A stretch of DNA of 64,000 nucleotides, from NCBI RefSeq assembly GCF_020829595.1, contig NZ_JAIVFW010000018.1, forward strand, positions 47,001-111,000, written 5' to 3'. The stretch comes from Nostoc sp. CHAB 5844 (GTDB taxonomy: Bacteria; Cyanobacteriota; Cyanobacteriia; Cyanobacteriales; Nostocaceae). Both the position numbers and the translations under genes were made by a program. Shown here one piece after another: positions 10,601-17,700 of this stretch; the stretch's first letter is position 1; each line of letters opens with the position of its first letter. The notes beneath the pieces were generated by a model. That model had not been told where the DNA came from. It did no database searches and worked only from the letters and a program-made list of their open reading frames with translations.

Positions 10601-10996
10601 TTGATGAACGGATAACTCAGTTTCAGCAGCAATAATTACCGCGACATTTCCACCTTCAGGCAGTTTCGCATCTTTGATGGCGCGTTCTGCAACCTTCAAC
10701 AGTAATAGTTGTTGAGGGTTGAGTTTTTCGACTTCGTTAGGAGGAATTTTATAGGCTAAAGTATCAATTTCAAAGTCTTTAATATATGCTCCGACGGGGG
10801 GTTTAGCATCAGTTAAACCGTATTCTTGGAGTAAATCTTTTTCCTCGTTGATGCCATACCATCTTTTTTCAGGTAGAGGTATGAAATGCTGTTTGCCATC
10901 ATAAATACTGCGTTCAAAAGCATCTAAGCCATTGCATTCGCCAAAGAAGGCATCCATGCCAATAATGGCAATTTTGTTTTTATTATCTTGTGTCAT
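7700..10996 (-). CDS. hglC: Chain-length-factor-like ketosynthase/acyltransferase (HglC type)
   Basis: The 1098-residue protein has an N-terminal thiolase-fold KS-like domain (~7-470). The nucleophile Cys is replaced by Glu (residue ~208, context AVETSAF), and the usual HGTGT His motif is replaced by VCASGIP. Only the late NIGH motif is kept, so this domain resembles the CLF half of a KS-CLF pair rather than an active KS. An acyltransferase-like domain (~565-870) follows, in which the nucleophile elbow reads GYSLGE with Tyr in place of His of GHSxG. The last ~200 residues are low-complexity and helical. It probably pairs with the 458-residue KS from the gene upstream to set chain length. PUFA-synthase PfaC/PfaB proteins share this organisation. 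The symbol rests on synteny (two genes upstream of hglB) and is moderately sure. Confidence 0.85.
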   Translation of the reverse strand: MTQDNKNKIAIIGMDAFFGECNGLDAFERSIYDGKQHFIPLPEKRWYGINEEKDLLQEYGLTDAKPPVGAYIKDFEIDTLAYKIPPNEVEKLNPQQLLLLKVAERAIKDAKLPEGGNVAVIIAAETELSVHQLQQRWDLSWQVKDGLNAAEITLPPEKIAQLETIVKDSVHQQVEIGEYLSYIANIMASRISSLWNFTGPSFTLTAVETSAFKALEVAQMLLMTGEADAAIVGAVDLAGGVENVLLRNQTAKINTGINTLSYDQKANGWTVGEGAGVVVLKRYDVAQENGDRIYATIDAISIGQSLVNSAHEAFHCAGVQPSQVKYVEVCASGIPQEDEAEITGLLQAYPSVGHGLHCAIGSVKANIGHTQVASGIASLIKTALCLYYRYIPGTPNWSGVKTPQQWEGSHFYVATESRPWFLGKDSDRRIAAINGLGCDGTFAHVIISEDPTQEERPSRYLEQMPFHLFPIAANDSASIFAALDSLQKSIETSSSLSECTSQTFATYKANPQAQYAIAINGRNKKELFKEIESARKGVKTAFEKSTDWQTPVGSYFTPKPLGKHGEIAYVYPAAVNSYVGMGRNFFRLFPRIFNDYMVKSLHKRVADVELRVFPRSLSKLSLRQLETLEKQLLDDSLAMFEAEMFFTRLLTTVIYDDFQLKPKYVFGYSLGETSMMVAQGVWSDFFQGSNSFNSSALFGNRLSGPKNAVREFWGLPNTDNLDKSFWGNFVLMASPEQVQEAIKNEPQVYLTQINTPEEVLIAGEPAACKRVIAALGCNSFVAPFDHVIHCETMRSEYGELVKLNTLPSQNLAGVTFYSAAEYQPILLESGAIARSIATGLCQQLDFPRLVNRLHNDGARIFIEAGAGGVCSRWIDKILEDKDHITVSLNRRGMDDHTTIVKALAKLLSHRVAVDLSPLYNLAPAPKQNKATLRTVTVGGKSITASILTEENCKLFQDLPGKSKGIQLQNLHSNIPLPDEIDIIKSLQDTHKILGNDILTQNTEVSIKNIIEHGFAAEEKVESSELIATPTQVSATNHDLDTIIRMLELNTSHCQKLNANNARITKAHTAFLQARQDFSKQMREIIQLQLVCAEDLLKE

Positions 10997-11170
10997 TACT
11001 GAATACCTAAACAGAATTTATTAGATGGCTCGTTTCTTGTCAGCAATGAATTTAAACGAACCGCAAAGGGCGCAAAGAGCGCTAAGGAGGAAAAAACGAA
11101 CCACAGAGACACAGAGAACACAGAGTTAGAGAGAAGATAAATAACTTTGTAGACTCATACACAAATCTCT
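10997..11170 (-). repeat. Intergenic interspersed repeats between the CLF and KS genes
   Basis: This 174-base gap contains gaaccgcaaagggcgcaaagagcgc (11057-11085 region) and gaaccacagagacacagagaacacagag (from ~11098). These are two members of the cgcaaag/acagag repeat family that is also found at 12.7 kb, 14.6 kb and 47.4 kb. No ORF is supported. Confidence 0.6.
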
Positions 11171-12547
11171 TTACTTTGTGTCCTTTGCGTCCTTTGCGGT
11201 TTTTTCCAAAATAATGTGGGAGTTAGTTCCACCAAATCCAAAAGCACTTAAGGCTACGCGTTTCGTCGAATTATTGTTAGGCCACTGTGTCGTTGTTTTG
11301 ACAATATTTTTGGGTGAAATGACAGTATTTTCTGCACCGATGGGTTCATCAATATTAATAGTGGCTGGAATCACACCGTGATTCATGCTGTAAATTGCTT
11401 TGGTTAAACCCACCATTCCAGCACCTACTAACAAATGTCCGACATTTGATTTAGCTGAACCTACTAATGGTGATGCTTGATGTTCACCAAAAAAGCTTTC
11501 TACAGAATTACATTCGGTGGTATCGCCTAAGAGTGTGCCAGTAGCGTGACACTCTAGATAATCAATGTCTTTCGGGCTGAGTTGGGCTTCTTGATAAGCT
11601 CGCTCGTAAGCTAATATTTGCCCTTTTGCGTTGGGGCTTAGTAGGTGTTTGCCTCTACCATCGTTAGATAGTCCGTTACCGCAAACAGTAGCGAGAATTT
11701 TGTCACCATCTCTAACAGCATCACTGTAGCGTTTGAGAACTACCATACCTATACCTTCGGAGGTAACTAAGCCGCGTGATGCTTTATCTAGGGGGCGGCT
11801 AATTCCGTTTTCTGGATATCCTTGAATACCAGAAAAGAGCATTCGTAAAAATAGGGGGTCAGAACAACTAATTGCACCAGCCAGCATTAAGTCGGCTTTG
11901 CGTGTCTGTAAATAGTGGGATGCTAGTTTGATGGAGTAAAAGGCTGAGGAACAAGCTGCATCTATACAGAAATGAGTGCCTGATAGTGAGAGAGATTGAG
12001 CGATGAGGGCAGCAGGAAAGCCGGAGATCATCGCGTTGTGGGGCGATGGTTTGGTGGTTGGGGGGATGGCTGCTAAATGGAAATCTTGGTCTTGGAGAAG
12101 TTGAGCGATCGCGCCATCAATTGTGCGGCGATAAATGGGGGATAATAATTGATTGGAAAGTTTTGTCGGTAGGGAGAGGGTTCCTAAAATTACGCCGCAT
12201 TTGGCGAGGGCTTTTTGATTTCCTAAATAGCCACTATGTTGCACTGCTTGTTTGGCTGCGTACAGTGACCATTTAAAGGTGTTATCTAAGCTATTTACTA
12301 AGGTTGGAGGTAGGTTGTATTCGCTGGGGTCAAATTGAAAGTTGCGAATAAATCCACCTTGGAGGAAGTAAATTTTTTCCTGTTTGCCTTTAGCTGAGTC
12401 GTAAAATATTGTGGGGTCTACGCCAATTTCGGCGACTGTAATTTCTGCGGTTGAGTCTTTTTGGTCGGTGATGTTTTGCCAGAATTGTTCGGGATTGTTC
12501 GCGTCGGGGAAGAGGCAGGATATACCGATGATGGCTATTTTTTCCAC
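11171..12547 (-). CDS. hglD: Beta-ketoacyl synthase of the hgl operon (HglD-like by position)
   Basis: This is a stand-alone condensing enzyme of 458 residues. The KS fold is complete, with the nucleophile Cys at ~199 in DAACSSAFY, the first catalytic His in ECHATGTLLGDT, and the second in KSNVGHLL, ending with SAFGFGGTNSHIILE. It should catalyse the decarboxylative condensations and work with the Cys-less CLF encoded just downstream. The start is GTG at 12547 with AAGGA 8 bases upstream. The last ~8 residues (AKDAKDTK) are encoded by the cgcaaagg-type interspersed repeat, so a repeat has extended the natural C-terminus. The symbol is inferred from synteny with Anabaena (gene directly before hglC) and is uncertain. 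Confidence 0.85.
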   Translation of the reverse strand: MEKIAIIGISCLFPDANNPEQFWQNITDQKDSTAEITVAEIGVDPTIFYDSAKGKQEKIYFLQGGFIRNFQFDPSEYNLPPTLVNSLDNTFKWSLYAAKQAVQHSGYLGNQKALAKCGVILGTLSLPTKLSNQLLSPIYRRTIDGAIAQLLQDQDFHLAAIPPTTKPSPHNAMISGFPAALIAQSLSLSGTHFCIDAACSSAFYSIKLASHYLQTRKADLMLAGAISCSDPLFLRMLFSGIQGYPENGISRPLDKASRGLVTSEGIGMVVLKRYSDAVRDGDKILATVCGNGLSNDGRGKHLLSPNAKGQILAYERAYQEAQLSPKDIDYLECHATGTLLGDTTECNSVESFFGEHQASPLVGSAKSNVGHLLVGAGMVGLTKAIYSMNHGVIPATINIDEPIGAENTVISPKNIVKTTTQWPNNNSTKRVALSAFGFGGTNSHIILEKTAKDAKDTK

Positions 12548-12843
12548 TGTTGTTGTCCTTGTTGGGGTTGGTTTTTGGATTTACGGTGTTCCCCGGAGTG
12601 GAAATTTATCTCACGCATAGACGCGGTAGCGGCTTCCCGCAGGGTAGGCGCAAAGAGTTATGAGTGGGGATGTCTGTTTTCCCAGAATATTTTTTAACGA
12701 ACCACATAGACGCGTCAGCGGCTTCCCGCAGGGTAGGGCGCAAAGAGCGCAAAGAAGAAGAGAGTTACAGAGAATTAGAAATGAGTTGACTATTGGTATT
12801 GTAAACGCAGAGTGAAGGGAACTTTCATCTGCGTTTATAGGTG
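12548..12843. repeat. Repeat-rich intergenic spacer with two copies of the cgcatagacgcg repeat
   Basis: The spacer between the KS and KR-DH genes carries a 44-bp copy (12614-12657) and a 50-bp copy (12696-12745) of an interspersed repeat with the core ggcttcccgcagggtag. A third copy in opposite orientation lies inside the hglE-type gene (17016-17065) and matches the second at 49 of 50 positions by my reading. ORFs crossing this region are repeat-driven shadows. Confidence 0.75.
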
Positions 12844-14574
12844 TTATTTGTTCATCATTCTCATGGGCCAAATGACTGCTTTGGCTCCGAGGATGCGAGA
12901 GTATATTTTACCTTCGCGGTCATGGATGTAGTAGTCGGAGGTTACGCCTGTTGCTGTTTTTGCTTTGACTTCGCAGGAAACGTAGAAGGGTTCATCGCAA
13001 GGTAAGGCGCGGAATTGTTCGGAGTGGGTGAGTTGTCCTGGTAAGCATATTTCTTGATGGAAATGGTTTAGCCATATCCATAAGGGTTGTGTGCTTAAAT
13101 CGTTGGAGTATGGGTTGTGCCAGTTAATCGGAAATTGCCCTTGTTTTTGGGGTGAGATTGATGACCAGAGGCATTCGGCGGTGATTTTTTCGGGTGTAAT
13201 GTTGATGACTCTGGTGATTTTTTGGAATGCTGGGCCGTGGAATAATGAGGAGCTATCTTTTTGATAAAAGTCTGTGCCTGTGGCGGTGATGATGTTATCT
13301 TCGCTGAGGTTTACTGATTGGTAAATGGGGGCTTCTGGCATTTTCCGCACGATTTTGATTTGGGCGCGGAAGTGATAATGAGTTTTGCCTTCGGGTGTTT
13401 TACTTAAGACTGTGGTTTGTAATTCGACAAATTCAGATTCACTTTTGGCGAGTTCTTGTATTTCGAGAATGTGTTCGCTGAGGTTGGAGTTAGCGAAAGT
13501 AATTCCTTTGAGAACTTTGAATTCTTTACAGCTTAGATAGCGATACCCTGGATGCAATTCTTCACAAGCATTAATCATCCAAGACATGGCACAGGTTGCT
13601 GGTAATACGGGAGAACCAGCGATGACATGATCATATAAGAAGGGGTTTGCTTCTAATACGATGCGGCGACGAATGCGATAGCTTTTAAGTTCTGCGTCTA
13701 AAGGTGCTGGTGGGCGAATTGTGGGGCTACCAATGACAACTTGGGTGGAGTCATGGTGTGCGGGATGCAGTTCGTTTACTAGCATTTGTGTGCCGATGTC
13801 TACGGGGATGATATCAATTCCTCGTTCGGCGAAGGCTTTTTTGATTTCTGGTGTCACCATACCGCTATCCCAGCCACCCCAGTTGATTGCAACTACGTGA
13901 CAATTGGGATGGTTTTGTTTGAATAGATGCGCTGATTTGTTGAGTATTTCGTTGGCGATCGCATAATCGGATTGCCCAATGTTGCCGTAAAATCCAGTTA
14001 CGGAGGAGAACAATACTAACTGTTCTAGTTGGTTGGGGTTAACGCAATTCAGTATATTTTCTAGCCCTTGAACCTTAGCGGTATAAACTTTTTCAAAGTC
14101 TTGGTCGGTTTTCTTTTCGATTAATTTATCGGCTAAGTTACCAGCACCGTGAATAATGCCCGTAATTGCGCCTGTGTGTGCAACTGTCGCTGCTAATTTT
14201 TGTTGTAATTCGGGAATATTTGTGACATCTGCACTAACATACTCAACTTTTGCCCCTGTGGCTTGAAGTTCTGCTAGTGTCTGTTTAATTTCTCGGCTAG
14301 AAACAATTTTGTTATATATCTTCTGCACACTCATGGGTGTAGGCTTTTCACCTTGCGCGAGAAGATTTTCCATGATGCGTTTTTTTAATGCAGCTTCTTC
14401 AAAGCAATTTTTGGCGAAGTTTGGTTCGTTTTCTAATATTTCAGAACGACCGAGCAGAATAAATGTACAAGGTTGTTGTTGTGCAAGTTTTTTAACGCAC
14501 AGGGAGGTGATTCCTTTCGCACCACCACTGACAAGAAATACTGATGAGGAACGAACTTGAGTTGCTGTTGTCAT
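12844..14574 (-). CDS. Ketoreductase (catalytic half)-dehydratase protein of the hgl operon
   Basis: The 576-residue protein starts directly with a Rossmann SDR fold (VFLVSGGAKGIT at ~12-23, LLGRSE, SADVT, SSVTGFYGN, catalytic Tyr in SDYAIANEIL; ~10-255). This is the catalytic part of a PKS/PUFA-synthase KR. A hot-dog-fold dehydratase follows (~300-575) with the HxxxGxxxxP motif in DHVIAGSPVLP (His ~317) and SLFHGPAFQ. It should reduce beta-keto groups and dehydrate the hydroxyacyl chain. The structural KR subdomain usually found immediately before GGAKGIT is missing here and is instead the C-terminus of the preceding protein, so the KR is split across two genes. By position it may correspond to Anabaena hglG, but I am not certain. 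Confidence 0.85.
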   Translation of the reverse strand: MTTATQVRSSSVFLVSGGAKGITSLCVKKLAQQQPCTFILLGRSEILENEPNFAKNCFEEAALKKRIMENLLAQGEKPTPMSVQKIYNKIVSSREIKQTLAELQATGAKVEYVSADVTNIPELQQKLAATVAHTGAITGIIHGAGNLADKLIEKKTDQDFEKVYTAKVQGLENILNCVNPNQLEQLVLFSSVTGFYGNIGQSDYAIANEILNKSAHLFKQNHPNCHVVAINWGGWDSGMVTPEIKKAFAERGIDIIPVDIGTQMLVNELHPAHHDSTQVVIGSPTIRPPAPLDAELKSYRIRRRIVLEANPFLYDHVIAGSPVLPATCAMSWMINACEELHPGYRYLSCKEFKVLKGITFANSNLSEHILEIQELAKSESEFVELQTTVLSKTPEGKTHYHFRAQIKIVRKMPEAPIYQSVNLSEDNIITATGTDFYQKDSSSLFHGPAFQKITRVINITPEKITAECLWSSISPQKQGQFPINWHNPYSNDLSTQPLWIWLNHFHQEICLPGQLTHSEQFRALPCDEPFYVSCEVKAKTATGVTSDYYIHDREGKIYSRILGAKAVIWPMRMMNK

Positions 14575-14733
14575 ATTTATTTATTGAAGATTGATAATTT
14601 AAACGAACCGCAAAGGACACGAAAAACACAAAGAAATAAGAATTAGAGAGAGTTCTTCTTTGCGCCTTTGCGCGGCAGTCGCGTGACTGTCGGGAAACCC
14701 GCCCAACGCGCTGCCTTGCCTTTGCGTGAGCTT
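14575..14733. repeat. Repeat-filled gap splitting the KR domain
   Basis: The 159-base spacer between the two halves of the KR consists almost wholly of interspersed repeat: gaaccgcaaaggacacgaaaaacacaaag, then ctttgcgcctttgcgcgg, then gtgactgtcgggaaacccgcccaacgcgctg. The last is a palindrome-like unit of the kind seen again near 50.0 kb and 33.9 kb. Confidence 0.65.
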
Positions 14734-17700
14734 TTATTCCATCACAGAAGCCTTCAAAGTAACTCGCCCTTGCGAACCATAACCCACTTCATTGATATAA
14801 AGATTCGAGTCGCACAGTTCGGCAATAATATGTTCAGCCGATTTTTGTGGATCTATGGCTGGACTTAAATCAATGGAGCGAGCAAATACTTTTGGCCATT
14901 CCCATCTCAAGGTTTTGGTGAGTCCGAATAAACCAGCCGCGATCGCTCCATAATTGGTGTTATGCTCTAACCCAAATGCTCCATCTAATCGTGTCACTGC
15001 TAGGAAGGAACTGCGGGTGTAGTTTGCGGTTTCGGTGAGGAATTTTTTTAGGTGTTTTGCTATGAAGAAGATGTGCTTAACTATCGCTTTGTCCTGTTCT
15101 ACACCCTGGGGATGGATGTGAATGAAGCAACCAATTGTGCCAATATTAGTTGCGATCGCTGATAATTTGTGTTGGAGTAATTCTTCACTCATATCTGCGA
15201 GGGTGATGCGTTCTACAACCGCAGGTAAGGGCGCTTGTTGGGCGATGATAGCTTGGGGGAAGCTTAATACTACTACTTTCCAACCGCGATCGCAGAGAGT
15301 TTGCGCTACGTGGGAGGTAGTGAGGGAGCCATCATCTGTGATTAAGCAGATGTGTCCCTCTGGTAAACTGAACTCTAAGCTGTCGGGTAGTGGGAGGATT
15401 TTTAGTTGCGCGGGACGACGCGCAACGTTATCGATTACTTGGACTGGCTGGAAGTCCCAGTTAGACTGAGGCTTTTTTTTTTCACCCGCAACTAGGCGTT
15501 GCAGGTAATCAACTATTTGACCGATGGTTCGCAAGTCACCTAAGTCTTCGACGTTGGGTTTGGGTAAGTTGGGATATGTTTCTTGCATTGCTCCCAGAAT
15601 TTCTACTCGTTTGATGGAGTCGATACCTAAGTCGGCTTCCATGTCCATTTCGAGTTCCAGCATCTCTACTGGGTAGCCAGTTTTATCGCTGGTAATATTT
15701 AAGAGTGTTTGGGCGATATCTGCGTAATCTGTAGTATCTTCTACAATCTCTTCTACTAGAGTCTCAGCAATTACTATTGGTTCAGGTGCAGTTATTACAG
15801 GAACTACGGGTACGGTGGTGACTGGCATTTCTGGCAATGCTGGTGCTGGTAAAACCGCAACTCCGACACTAGGATTTCCTGAAGCATTAGATTGCAGATA
15901 TGTAATAATTTGCCCGATGGTGCGTTGTTCTGCTAGTTCTTCTAAGTTGGGCTTGGGTAAGTTAGGATACATTTCTTGTAATCCACCCAAGATTTCTACT
16001 CGTTTGATAGAGTCAATACCCAAGTCGGCTTCCATGTCCATCTCTAATTCGAGCATTTCTACTGGGTAGCCAGTCTTGTCGCTGATAATTGCGAGAAGGT
16101 TTTTGTCTAAGTCGGAGACATCAACAGCAGGTGTAGCTACAACGGGCGCGCTAATTACAGCTACAGGTTGAGGAGTCGGAATTTGCACCACTGGTGCGGG
16201 TGTTTCAATTACAGGCGCGGGAGTGAAAGCAACAGGTGCTTCAACTATAGGCTGAGGTGTAGGAATTTGCACTACTGGCACAGGTGCGACTGCTACAGGC
16301 TGGGGTGCAGGTGCTTCCACAACCTTAGAACCATTACCATTTTTAGCTACAGGCTCAACGACAGGTGTGAGTTGAGGTTCAATAATTTTGGTTGTTGGCG
16401 GTACTGGTGCTTCGGTAACGAGTGTTGGAGGAGTGAAGGGTACGAAGGGAGTGCTGGGTGTTAGTTCGACTGCAACACCACCAGCAATCAACTGTGAATA
16501 TTGTTGCTGAATGAGGTTGAAGAAGTTTTTGGCATATTCTACCTGTTCCAGAAGATATTGTTCATGGATGCGGAGGGTTTCACTTTGTTGAGAGTGAAAC
16601 TGCATCATGCTGCGTTCTACACCTTCCATAACCACTAGCTTCAGTTGTGCTGCTTCTTGGGAAGACTTGGCGTTAGCGAACAAAGCGTTTTGCTGCTGCA
16701 TCAGTTGGAAGAATGCTTTGGTATATTCCATCTGATGGTTGAGATACTGACCATGAGTTTGTAAGTTATCAGATTGATTCTTTTGGAATTGGGTCAGCAG
16801 GTACTCTAAGCTTTCTAGCATCCGCTGGTAATTTACCAAGTTTTCAGGTGTTGGCATATCAGATTCCTGGGCTAGTTGATTAGAAAGGATCGCAGGATTC
16901 ATTTCTGGTTCAGTGGAGATATTGGTTGTAGTAGTAACTTCGGGTGCTGGTTCTGGTTTGATAATTTCTTGAGGACTGATGCTTGAACTCTCCGAAACTC
17001 TTATCTCTTCGTGTCCTTCGCGCCCTACCCTGCGGGAAGCCGCTGACGCGTCTATGTGGTTCGTTTCTCTTAAAATTTCTTGAACACTACCTTCTTTGAC
17101 TGCTAGAGTCTCAGAAAATTCTGGAGTAGCACTAACTACTGGCGCAGTTGCAGCAGGTAAAGAAACCTTATGACCACTCTCCAACGCTTCCTTAAAGCCG
17201 TTTCTAGTTTTCTCCGAAACGTAATTAATCCCATTGAGACGCACACTCAAGGTTTTCTTCTTCTCAGGAGGTAGTACAGGTTGAACTTGATAGGGGTCAA
17301 GATTTTTCAACTGCATCCCAATGACGCGCATTTGTACTGCTGCTTCCCGCAGAGAACGATCGCTATTTTTCTGAGTGCTAGGATTCAACGCGATGGTAAT
17401 ATGGGGGCGATCGCCTAAAATATCCTTAACCAAGTTTGTCAGTATCCTTTTCGGCCCGAATTCCACAAAGCAAGAACCGCCAGCCGCGTAGATATTTTCA
17501 ATTTCCTGTTTAAACAACACCGAACTTGCAAGGTGAGTTTCCAGAATTCGCTGCATCCCTGCAGGGTCTTGAGGATAAGGTTTGCCAGTAACATTGCTGA
17601 AAACTGGAATTGTTGCTGTATTGAATTTGACTGATTTTGTGGCGATCGCAAAGGACTTCTGCGCGAAGGCAATCAGTGAAGTGTGGAAAGCTGCGGAAAC

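Noticed and set aside
12611..12871. Minus-strand ORF of 86 codons between two hgl genes
   Set aside because: It runs through two copies of the interspersed repeat and overlaps the KR-DH gene end; the protein is composed of repeat-derived residues.
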